From the NCBI GenBank assembly GCA_034766995.1, contig CM068315.1, positions 38,829,818-38,893,817 of the forward strand: DNA of 64,000 bases, given 5' to 3'. Shown here one piece after another: positions 12,891 to 23,251 of this stretch. A program made the position numbers and the translations under genes. Origin of the DNA: Acanthacorydalis orientalis. Lineage: Eukaryota; Arthropoda; Insecta; Megaloptera; Corydalidae. Position 1 is the stretch's first letter. Every line of letters starts with the position of its first letter. The notes below the pieces were generated by a model. It did no database searches and had not been told where the DNA came from. It saw nothing but the letters and a program-made list of their open reading frames with translations.

Positions 12891-13572
12891 AGGTATTGTA
12901 TTATTTATTAAGGATGTTTATTATTAGGGTTATTTGTACAGAAAAAATGGTGAACATTGTTAAATATTTTATATGTGTATATGATGGAGTGATGTATAAA
13001 TGTATTTATAATTCTTTCAATAATAATTTATTTTATACAATGAATGAGTGTAACTTATTTCGAATTTAATTAATTTATTCTTTTAGATTCGCTTCAGTGA
13101 GCAGTTAAATTGGCAGTTTTAACTTTTTAAATGCGTTTAATTAGGAAAAGTAGAATATCTCAAGCATAAGATTTGTTCACCTTTTTTATTGTTTTATGTA
13201 CATAAGTACATTTTCCCTCTCTCTCTCTTTACATACATATATGGATGTCTGTGTTTATTAATAATCGAATATAATTTTACAATAAAAACAATTAGTTTCA
13301 ACACGAAAATTTTTCTCTTCAGCATACTTTCATTTCGGTCGTTTGTTTATCATAATTATACAAATAACTCAGTTTATTTCTAAGTCATTGAACAGGTTAC
13401 TTAACGATTAAAATTTGTTTGAATTTTCATAATTTCTGTCAATAGAAATATTTCTCATGATATTAATTCCAATTAGTAATTAGTGAAAACATTTTAATCG
13501 ATTGTAAATAACATTAATCGATACTCAGTTAAGCATTTGATAATAAATATTAATCTAAATAATAAAAATAAT

Positions 13573-13575
<3 letters not shown>

Positions 13576-13625
<50 letters not shown>
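13576..13625. repeat. (AT)n microsatellite
   Basis: About 25 AT units followed by a short TAGATAGAGAGATA stretch. Confidence 0.95.
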
Positions 13626-13631
<6 letters not shown>

Positions 13632-14292
13632 ATAGAGAGATAATAAAATATTAGCAAGGACCATTTTTTAAAAAAATATTTTAAGCATAGAAAAATTAAA
13701 AATTATTTTTTATATTATCTTCTACGATTTGTTGATTGTCACTAATGATTTCTTCATTAATAGATAATTTCTTTTCTTTAGAACTTGTCTCGGCGATTCG
13801 AATATAAAAGAATCTATTTGAAAACTGTTAATCGACATCGGCGCCATTTCAGATTATTTTACGTTACATGCGACTTTTTTTAATTTCTGCATTCATTTAT
13901 TTCCAAATAAATATTTATGTTACTATATTGAATTTGCATTCAAAAAACAATTTTCACAAGTTTCACGTTCATATAAACAAATGTAAGCATGTTTGGTTAC
14001 ATGTATAAAGGTATTATTTATTCGAAATACACATACGTGAAAATTTAAACTATTTTTTAATATTTTATTTTGATTATTTTTTGATTGTTTATTCTTCTTA
14101 TTAAAAAATACTGTTTTAATAAATTAAACGTTATCAATAAATAATATTAATGATTCGTTTATGTACACATGGCAGTAATATTAAATATATATGCCAACAA
14201 TCATTTATATATAAGATGTATTCAGCTATGGAGATTCTTGAGAACAACAATTATTTAGTTGCCGTAATAACCCGTATTACTACGGAATAATG

Positions 14293-14342
14293 AATATATA
14301 TGCATATATGCATATATGGATGTATGTATGTATGTATGTATG

Positions 14343-14400
<58 letters not shown>
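14293..14400. repeat. (GTAT)n(AT)n microsatellite
   Basis: ATATGC and GTAT units precede an AT run. Confidence 0.95.
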
Positions 14401-14792
14401 ATATAATTCAATAAAACAACACATTATTATTATTATTATAAAATTTTCTCTAAGAAAGTTTCGAACGTGAACAAGATTTTCAGAGCCTTCCAGCATAATA
14501 TGAGAAATCTATATTGTCACAGTTTTTAGTATTTCAGTAGTGCTATTCATTGAAAAGAATTAGAAGTATGTAAAGGCAAATCCACACAAAGAAACGTCAA
14601 GAACCGCAATAATTAATATATATTTCTGTGACTTGGTAAGTTTACATTATATACGACCGTGGTTTACATAAAGCAAGAAAAGAATTACTGTACATAGATT
14701 AATTTTGAACACCAATATTAACACTATACATACAATAGCATTTTAATATTTCTTTGTGTTCAAACCAAAATTATGACTAAATTCATGACGTT

Positions 14793-14805
14793 ACACACAC
14801 ACACA

Positions 14806-14869
<64 letters not shown>
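14793..14869. repeat. (CA)n(AT)n microsatellite
   Basis: CA units, then ACAT units, then about 24 AT units, ending at a GC-rich fragment. Confidence 0.95.
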
Positions 14870-14872
<3 letters not shown>

Positions 14873-14945
14873 GCGCACCCAGGGGAGGAGGAGGAGCCCT
14901 GGAACCTTCCAAAGGAAGCGGGGAAAGCACTAGAAAACGAAACAA
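14869..14945. repeat. GC-rich transposon-like end fragment
   Basis: AGTGGCGCACCCAGGGG directly abuts the (AT)n array. Strings of this kind (AGTGGCG..CCAGGG) are typical of hAT-type terminal inverted repeats. Only one end is visible and no transposase is near, so the assignment is tentative. Confidence 0.3.
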
Positions 14946-15201
14946 AATCATCCGTCGAAAATACTCCGATATACACAGAGAGATTGATGTAATCCCCTAT
15001 CACTATCCCCTATATATACACAGAGAGATTAATGTAACCACGACTGAAGTGATTCAAGAGCTCTGTAAAAAGAAAAAAACTGGATTTTATTCTTTAAATA
15101 AATTTTCATATTCACCTAATGAATTTTATTGAATTAACATTAAAAGAAATTTATCCGTTCAACTTTCTCCCCCTTGTCAAAATTAAATCCTTTGTGGGCC
15201 A

Positions 15202-15203
<2 letters not shown>

Positions 15204-15297
<94 letters not shown>
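15204..15297. repeat. (AT)n(CATA)n microsatellite
   Basis: About 30 AT units followed by about eight ACAT units. Confidence 0.95.
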
Positions 15298-15298
<1 letters not shown>

Positions 15299-16599
15299 CA
15301 TTTTTTAATTATATTTGAATTACGCTAAAGCTACCAAAAAATAATATTTTCAACTAAAGTAATCAATATGTTGAAAAAATATTAAATTTTTAATCACATA
15401 AACAATTAAAATGTCACTATAAATTAAATAGATGCATAAAAACGACAAAATAATTTGAACTAATAAAACGTTCTACATGAACAAATTGTAATTTTCACAA
15501 GACAATGCTTCTTTAATGTATTGAAATCAGATAAGATTCAAATTTCTAATATAAATAATACTATTTAACAGACCATGAAAGAAAGTACTATTTTTATTAT
15601 GTTTTAATAATAATATTATAGCTTAAGAGTTATTAATATATTTCATATAAAAGGATACTTATTTATCATCGAATATTTTATTAAAATTGATTTTATATCA
15701 ACTTCTAAAAATATGATTTTCTTAAGTACTACTTACGAAATAAATAAAAAATATATACTTTGAATTAATTCAATGAACGTTTTTATATTACTTACTTCAT
15801 CATATTTTACACTTTTTATTTTGTTTTCTGACACATTTTGCAGTGCTACTTTTATCTATAGTACCTTAATATTCAAATAAACTAATTAATAAAGGTTTTT
15901 ATTTATTTTAAGAAATATATTTTGTAATCAAAAAAGAAGAACCGGAAGTAATTAGAAAAATATTTGTGTGCCACTATTTAAAACATGCACACAAACAGGC
16001 AGATCTGAAAAAATATTAAATTATTAAATTTTGTTTATTTTCAATCATTAATAATTATTATATGAAAATGTGTATTTTACTTTTACGACGTAAATCTTTT
16101 TTTATATATTATTAAAATACAATTTTTAAATTATAGTACTTGTAGGCATTAAAAAGTAATAAATAATATTCTAATTATTTTTATAAGTAATTCAAAAAAT
16201 GTAAGTACAATTATAAAATAAAAAAGTTTTTTCGACGCTACTGTCGATTTATCTATGGGTGTGTACATGTAGTAAATTATTTTTTAAAGAATATAGGTAA
16301 TGATTGTTCAGTGAGAGCTGCAGAAACAAAAAAAGAAAAAAAGTTTATTATTGTATGAATATATTCAATATCTACCAATTTTTATTCATATTTTTCAGTC
16401 AAAATTGTTAAAAGTAATAGGGTATTATTATCAGCACATCTAAGTATAAAAAAATTATTAATATTTATATACACTTTATAGTCAAATATTAAAAATATTT
16501 TTATACTGATATGATTCGGAATTATCTTAAAATTAATACAAACTTAATGTCAGTAACTTTCAAAAAACTTGTGAATATTTTTTAGGTTATTACATTTTC

Positions 16600-16702
16600 T
16601 TAATGTGGTAGCAGTGACGGAATAAGCAAAATAATAGTATTGCCGGTTGATCTACAACGCTATCCGAAAAGAGGTTGTACTTTACTGATTTAATTGATTT
16701 CA
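16600..16702 (+). other. candidate Pabp2 5' non-coding exon
   Basis: A slightly GC-richer stretch ends in CA followed by GTAAGT at 16703, a strong donor. The Pabp2 start codon sits 4 nt after a TTTCAG acceptor (17103-17108), which implies an upstream non-coding exon. This is the nearest good candidate for it. Confidence 0.35.
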
Positions 16703-17111
16703 GTAAGTAAAAAAACTTAATAAGTATTGTTCAGTACTATGTTGTACAAAAATAATTATTAAATGAAAGTGCTAGTGACATCAACATACGTTCATAGTTT
16801 AGACTTAAATATTTACCGCCATGTAACCATGAGTTGACATCAACCACTGGGTTTTAGGAATTTGTTTCGAATTAAATGTGGTGGGATTTCACTTAATCCC
16901 CGTATAATATTTGCATTAGTTTTTTTTCGTTGAGTTTATAAATTATAATTGAAATAGTTATACATAACCTGTTTGAACACTGAAAAGTTAAATGATATTG
17001 TTTTTTTAAGAAAAAAGTTATTAAAACTGTAATTTTCAATTCAGACAATATTTTGCAAGAGTTAATTTTATATAAATGTTAATTTATGATCAACAATCAA
17101 AATTTCAGATA

Positions 17112-18167
17112 ATGGCAGAAAATGATGATTTAGGATTGAGCACTGAAGATCAAGAACTGGAGGATACAAACGGAATAACTGATTTAGAGAATACTATTTT
17201 AAACGAAACTGATGGTGACGGTGTTAATATGGTAGATCCTGAATTTGAAGCAATCAAAGCACGTGTTCGTGAAATGGAAGAAGAGGCTGAAAAGCTCAAA
17301 CAATTACAATCCGAAGTAGATAAGCAAATGAATTTAGGAAGTCCACCTGGGATCAGTAAGAACTTTATTTTTTTTTTCTTCAGAAAATCTACGTTAAATA
17401 TATTCAATTTCTTTTGTTTTTTTTTATAGCAAGCCCTTTAAATATGTCTCTCGAAGAAAAAATTGAAGTTGATAATAGGTCGATTTATGTTGGTAATGTA
17501 GATTATGGTGCTACTGCTGAAGAATTGGAGCAACATTTTCATGGATGTGGGTCAATAAACCGTGTTACTATATTATGTAATAAATATGATGGGCATCCGA
17601 AAGGATTTGCCTATATAGAATTTGGAGAAAAAGATTCTGTTCAAACAGCAATGGCAATGGATGAATCATTATTCCGTGGAAGGCAAATCAAAGTTTGTTG
17701 ATATTTTATTTTTTCGTTATTTTCTAGTTAATAGTAAATGATTTTTTTTATTTTCTTGTAATGCTAGGTAATGCCCAAACGAACAAATCGGCCGGGTATG
17801 GCTATGACAAATAGACCTCCACGAGGAAGGGGGTACCGAGGGGGTCGAATAAGTAGAGGAGCTTCTTATTATGGATATAGACCTATGAGAAGAGCAAGGT
17901 AAGACATCCAAAAATATTTATAATTATGTTTAAGTCAAAATTTTTATATAAAGTTCTTGATTATATAAACATTTAGGAAAGATTATTTTTTTATTTCTAG
18001 TTGAGAAAAACTAAGTTTTTAACTGTATGTGTTTATTATATCTGTGTATAGCTGATGTATATATATATTCAGAATAATCATTTATTCAACAATAGAAGAC
18101 ATTATTTTACATCTGTAATGTTTTTCTTTTTAGGGGCTTCAGGAAAGGGTTTTATGCTCCTTACTGA
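17112..18167 (+). CDS. Pabp2: nuclear poly(A)-binding protein 2 (Pabp2/PABPN1)
   Basis: Binds nascent poly(A) tails in the nucleus, stimulates poly(A) polymerase and sets tail length. Four coding exons: 17112-17355, 17430-17692, 17768-17898, 18134-18167. Phases agree at every junction and the product is 223 aa, about the length I recall for the fly protein. The order is an acidic N-terminus, a coiled coil around residues 38-70, one RRM at about 98-172 with RNP2 (IYVGNVDY) and RNP1 (KGFAYIEF), and an Arg/Gly-rich tail ending in GFYAPY. The alanine expansion tract of the mammalian protein is absent, as expected for insects. The donor after exon 2 is the weak GTTTGT. The last exon encodes only 11 residues and was placed from the frame and the conserved tail. 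Confidence 0.95.
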
Positions 18168-18480
18168 CCTCAAATTTAACGATGAAACAAGAGAGCCCAT
18201 TGTGACATCACTGCGTACGCAGGTTTTTATGCCGTCACAATTCTATTATTTAATACAAAAGTAAATTCCAAAACATTCCATTTGAGTGAAACCATGTGTG
18301 AAGAATTCAGTCACTCTTCAGTTTTCACAGTACAGTAATGTTGTTATTATTGTTATATGAAAAACCTTCATCGCAATGTTTTGGAGTTTATCTTATATCG
18401 GATGACTGATGAACCAAGAATGATTCTTTTTGACATTTTGTTTATAATATTAGTTTTCTTTTGGTTTCTGTGTGCATGTT

Positions 18481-18488
18481 GAATAAAT
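18481..18488 (+). terminator. candidate Pabp2 poly(A) signal
   Basis: AATAAA occurs about 315 bp after the stop, followed by TG-rich sequence, a plausible cleavage context. Confidence 0.45.
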
Positions 18489-18494
18489 GTAATC

Positions 18495-19609
18495 CTTATA
18501 TATTTAGTACTCTGAATTTCCGGATCATTTTTGAACTGGTGAGTAGCTATACTTTTTGTTACTGATTAAGATAGTACAGTCAAAAAAGTTATGTTTTAAT
18601 TTTCTACATATAACTTTTTTGATTGGCATATATGTAAATTAGATAAAAATGTATTCTGATAAAAGAAGCTATATAGATACATCCTTTTTTTAGAAAAAAA
18701 AATGTTATTGACCACTCAATTTTGGTTTACGATATAGTCTTTTTTAATTACTTTTTTTTAATAAGAATATGAAATTGTTTTGAAAATGTAATTCAGTTAA
18801 TTGTATACTTTTAATATAAAATATTCATAATGATCCACAAACAATTTAATTAATTTAAATTCAACATGGATATCTTAGTCAACAAATTTTACATATATTA
18901 ACGAGTTGGACCAGAGAATATTATATTTTGGAAACTAGAAAATCATTTTACTCTCCAAATTACAATTGTATGATAAGAGAGGTAATTTTATGTGTCCAAA
19001 ATTTATAAAAAGAGTGAAGTATAGAATATGTATCATAAATTTTGGTGTAAATTTTTTATATATATTCGATATTCATGAAATATTATTTAAAATAAAGAAA
19101 TCCCAAATATATTTTTGAAGTACTGGGAATAATCTATTGTTCTAAGAAAATTACTATCACAAATAGTTTTTTTTTAAAAAAAAGCTAAAATAATAAATTA
19201 TGTACTTTGCTATTCTTTAATATTTAAAATATACAAGTAATTAAATTAAAAAATCGTAAACCGATTTGAGAGGTTAATTTAAAAACTTGTGTTAGTATTA
19301 TTTCCGATAACACATCCGTTATGTGCCTGCCATTGCATTTCATAATGAATGTACTTATCGGTAAAGTTATAAAAACATAATGTCGAAAAGTGACTCAACA
19401 CCTTATCCGATTTGTGCATATAATTCTGACTAAATGTTTTGTTTTTATCCGTCGGTACGCGAGGACACACAACAGATTCGACACTTCGCTGGCCAGTTCT
19501 GTTGTACCGATTTGTTTTTGCACCTATTGCAGGCGATCTGCTACATACGACTTTTGTAATACTGTTTATAATATTTAGAAATGCAATATTTAATAGGAAA
19601 AAAAATATA
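18495..19609. other. intergenic, no gene seen
   Basis: Region between the 3' ends of Pabp2 (+) and SGF29 (-). A slightly GC-richer patch at about 19390-19560 has overlapping open frames of 62-105 codons with no recognised homology. Confidence 0.5.
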
Positions 19610-19756
19610 ATGAATTGGCTTAAAAAACGATTAAGTATTAAAGAAAAAAAATGTTTAAATACAAAGAAATGTAAAATTAATGTATGGAACGCTGACGTAA
19701 TAAAAATCCCTTTTCTTGTAATTTGTATTTTTTTCGGTATAATTTTTTTGCTATAA
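19610..19756 (+). CDS. possible 48-aa single-pass membrane micropeptide
   Basis: Starts at an ATG and encodes a basic N-terminal half (NWLKKRLSIKEKK, two cysteines) and a hydrophobic C-terminus of about 15 residues (IPFLVICIFFGIIFLL). This is a tail-anchor-like layout. The same frame is open upstream to about 19439, giving at most 105 codons. It was not recognised. AT-rich DNA often yields Phe/Ile/Leu runs by chance, so this is weak. Confidence 0.15.
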   Translation: MNWLKKRLSIKEKKCLNTKKCKINVWNADVIKIPFLVICIFFGIIFLL

Positions 19757-20234
19757 TAAAATGTATCTATTTAATCATTAATAAAAATAAGGCGATCAGT
19801 ACATTTTATCGTATGATTTTGAATTTTTGTAATATTTGGTTGTATTTTTCTATTATTTGTATCGACAAATTGAGCATTGGAACAGAACCAAAGTCATAGA
19901 TTTTTTAGCTTATAAATAGTATAACAGCATTCTTTTACATATTTTTTTTTTTTTTTAATATTACAAACATACATATAAATGTATTTCAGCAAATTTACAA
20001 ACTTTCATTATTTAATGAAAGTAAATGTAGCTAATACATTAGTTTAAGAGATCCTTTTGATATTTCATTGTTAAACATACAATCAACATTTCTTTTTTCT
20101 ATATAATTTAAAAAATTTATATTACATGGTGATAAATATGTTTTAAACTTGTTTTATCTTTGAAACAATGCTCAAATCTGTTCACTAATATTCAATGGAC
20201 TTGGTTCAGTTTCAGAAATTTCAGAATTTAACTG

Positions 20235-22349
20235 TCAGGCATGCTCATTATTTTGATCAATTGCAATTACAAAACGTTGTGCCACTGATTCAGCAGGAGA
20301 ATATCCTGTTGGATATGAAAAATCTTCAAAAAGAACTCTGTATTCATCTGTAGCTGTTGCAGGTAACTGGTCAACAACAGCTTTGTACAAACAAGTTGTT
20401 TGTGGATACAATGCCATTACTGTGAATAAAATAAATCAGTTTGTAATAAATTATAATTATACTAATCAGCACAATAAAAAAATACATGCCAACAGATCCT
20501 TTTGGAAATAGTGCATGAGGATCAGTTTCAGGATTTGCCCTCATCAATGGTAATGGAACAACACGATCACGGGTCAATGTATGCCTGTCTTTTTCTTCAT
20601 CAATATCATCTACTTCATACATTTTTGTAACAGAATTCCAACTAACAACTTCTGCTAAAATTAGATTTACCTCCTCTTCTGCCCCCATTACAATAGCAAC
20701 TACCATATCACCTTCCTGAAATTTTTTTGTGTAGATAATTTAAATACAATTATTTTATTGCTATACCCACTTTAGCAACATAATCTTTTTCTGCTGGTAT
20801 AGCTCCACATAAAGGAGGGGGTTTTTCTCCGGGTTTACCTACAAATAGAGGCAATGTTTGTGCTGAACTAAATAAAATTTTCATATGAGTACTTCGACGT
20901 ATAGCTTCTTTATTTCCTTCTTTTCGTGCCTAAAATTAAAATTTATATGTATATTTTTGATATTTCAAAAAGTCTAAAATAGTGCAAAATATTGTAAAAA
21001 TCTTTTTAATATATACTGTAAATAACTTAAAATTTACTTTATAAATATTGAAGTACAAGATCAGTTTTCATTAAAAAATTTACTTTAACTTGTATGTTAA
21101 ATATATAAAATTCTAATTAAAAATAAAAAACTATAATAAAATAGTTGCGTTTTGCAATAATAAACAAAAAAGTTATTAAGAATAATAAATAAAATTTTAT
21201 GACTCATTAAAAAAACTCATTACCTGGATTCTACATTCATTTCTAATATTGCGTATTTCATAAATTTTAGATAAAGCTGCACGAAGCAATTCTTCTTCTC
21301 TCTCGGCTTCACTTACAGCGGCTTCATAAAGACTCTTCATACGCTATAATTAAAGAAAGTTATATTAAAACAAATTGGTTTTAAATTTAGAAAACTATAT
21401 CATTTTTATTTCAATATATATTATACTTTTGGTCAGAATCTAAACGTTACTTTATATTTTTCAAACATTTTTTATAATCAACACATGCACTTTTTATTGA
21501 AAATATTAACAATGTGTAATTTTACACTAATACAATTACTTCAAACTATCTTAACTGTAGTAAGTTACTTTTTTATTTAATTTTTTTTATTAAAAAATAC
21601 TATTTTATTTAAAAAATTATTATCTTTAAAGTAACTTTTTTTTTACTTCCAGGTAAATTTTACATCACATGCATTTAATATTTCAACAAATGGTTTAATA
21701 CCAATAAATAATACTCTACAAATATCTAATTTTAAACCAATCTATGAAGAACCTATAGAAATAAGGAATCAAATAATGCAACTAAATTTATTCTACAAAA
21801 CAAATGAATCAATTATTCATATAAACGAACCAGTTAAAAATTATCAACGCAGACTTAATTTTAAATTTCCAAAAAAATTTCCAGTAGCTAATAAAGTAAT
21901 TAAACCAATATTAAATGAAGAAACTATGATAAGTGAGATGCAATATATTCATGCAGCTTTATCAATTAATTATATTGACACACCATTTCAATCATTTGAA
22001 AGAAATAATGAAAAAATAATTCTCTATAAGAATTTCACACAAGGTCGTCGAAAAATTCCTGGTTATTGTTTATTTTCAAAATGTTTAGAGATCTTTTGCA
22101 ACTGTAAACTGATCAAATCCAAAAAGAAGTGGAAAAATAATTAGTATATCGACTTACAGGATAATGTGACTTATGCTTATCTTCTTTATCATCAAGCACT
22201 GTATTAGAAACCATATTTTCTTGAGCTTTTATTATATTATTTAAATTTACTTCATTACGAATACGTTCCTCTTCTATCTTGTGAATTAATGTTTTTAATG
22301 ATTTTAATCTGTCTTGTATTTGACGAGCAACTTCTCCAGTGAAAGGCAT
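20235..22349 (-). CDS. SGF29: SAGA-associated factor 29 (SGF29)
   Basis: Subunit of the histone acetyltransferase module of SAGA/ATAC; reads H3K4me2/3. Five exons on the minus strand, 5' to 3': 22158-22349, 21224-21343, 20771-20929, 20490-20715, 20235-20419, giving 293 aa, the length I recall for human SGF29. The N-terminal half is coiled coil. Residues from about 158 form the tandem Tudor domain (AEVVSWNSVTKMYEVDDID, ANPETDPHALFPKG, ALYPQTTCLY, LFEDFSY). Tyr237, Tyr244 and Phe263 appear to match the known methyl-lysine pocket. The last intron keeps frame only with a GC donor (20489-20488), an unusual GC-AG intron. Intron 1 hosts an opposite-strand gene at 21512-22144. Confidence 0.93.
21512..22144 (+). 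CDS. unrecognised nested gene, putative secreted Cys-containing protein
   Basis: Two exons inside SGF29 intron 1 on the opposite strand: 21512-21559 (16 codons, donor GTAAGT) and 21653-22144 (acceptor CTTCCAG), phase 0, 179 aa. The N-terminus (FTLIQLLQTILTVV) reads as a short signal peptide. Five N-glycosylation sequons follow (Asn18, 25, 35, 67, 143). There are dibasic sites at 82-83, 90-91 and 148-150, the last preceded by Gly as in amidated peptides. A final segment has four cysteines, C-x4-C-x4-C-x-C, at 155-167, followed by a Lys-rich tail. Consistent with a secreted peptide precursor, but no family was recognised. The stop lies 6 nt from the SGF29 intron boundary. Splice sites, phase and signal peptide agree; AT-rich chance coding remains possible. 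Confidence 0.45.
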
Positions 22350-23251
22350 TTTCGGGTTGTAAATATATAATTAACAACGTTTGCTTTCAGCTATATGCTT
22401 TACAATTTTTAAAACAGACAACCAAGATATTATCACGATACTTAGTAGAATCTGCAGGTTTGAAAATAAGATTCATCTACCAATATTTGTATTATTATTG
22501 TAGTACTTACAATGTTATAAACGATTTTTGGTTTAAAATTAGTTAAAATCATTGATATGTATTAAAAATGCGAAAACAATATTTGTTTTCACAAAATATA
22601 ATTTTGCATTTGCTTATCAATGTTTAGTTTTATTATTATACCTAATGGATCATGTTTATTATTGTAAGAGTTAAATAAAATTTGTATAACACAAATATGA
22701 TTGGAACAATAAATTGTATTTAGTAAATTTTCTATTCAGTTAATAAATTTTACATATGAATTGATTAATATAAAGTTGCAAATTCAAATATCAAATTTGT
22801 TTTATATTTGTTACAATCAAATTATTAATTGTAAACCTTATAAACATAACCATAAAACTTCCCTTAAATTTACAGTTGTTTTACTACCTCGATAATGATC
22901 GGTGAAGGAAACGACTTGAGTCGAAGAATGGGTGTTGTGAGTAGGCATGTATGAAATCTATATGTACTACCTTTTTAGAAAATATATTTTATTCTGTACG
23001 TTTTATTTACTTGAAAAATATTGCGAAAAGGCTTATAATACGTCGACAACTATCGGTTTTAAATGACTTGGCTGATTGTTGTATGGATCAAATACTAGGG
23101 AAAATAGTCATTTTATCTGATATGCGTAATGACCTAACTTCAAAAATTGACAGATTTTCATAGACCTTTTGTCTGCTTCTTGTGAATTTAATTGCTGTGT
23201 AATCATTTTTTTAGAAATTTGTATATTTTAATGTATTTTTAATCGAATAAA
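22350..23251. promoter_or_regulatory. divergent SGF29 / FAF1 intergenic promoter region
   Basis: The two start codons are about 0.9 kb apart on opposite strands. A GC-richer patch at about 22890-22950 is the likeliest FAF1-side promoter or 5' exon. No TATA box or clear initiator was identified. Confidence 0.4.
22951..23163 (+). other. 70-codon open frame upstream of FAF1
   Basis: An ATG-started frame with a protein-like, helix-prone middle (NDLADCCMDQILGKIVILSD). It could be an upstream ORF in a FAF1 leader or a small separate gene. No homology was recognised and no in-frame splice partner was found. Confidence 0.15.

Larger units (their letters stand above)
10811..16599. other. intergenic, no gene seen
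   Basis: About 5.8 kb between LARP6 and Pabp2. It contains five long microsatellites, one imperfect hairpin and one GC-rich repeat fragment, listed separately. Open frames are short and AT-driven, without splice partners or recognisable motifs. Confidence 0.6.

Noticed and set aside
14791..15003. Minus-strand frame with Pro/Ser-rich text next to an (AT)n array
   Set aside because: It is the complement of a transposon-like GC-rich fragment, and another overlapping frame is equally open.
22951..23163. Separate gene upstream of FAF1 built from exon ATGATCGGTG.. plus the 70-codon frame
   Set aside because: A GTGAGT donor follows the first piece, but every acceptor tried gave either a 41-nt intron or a frame with stops.
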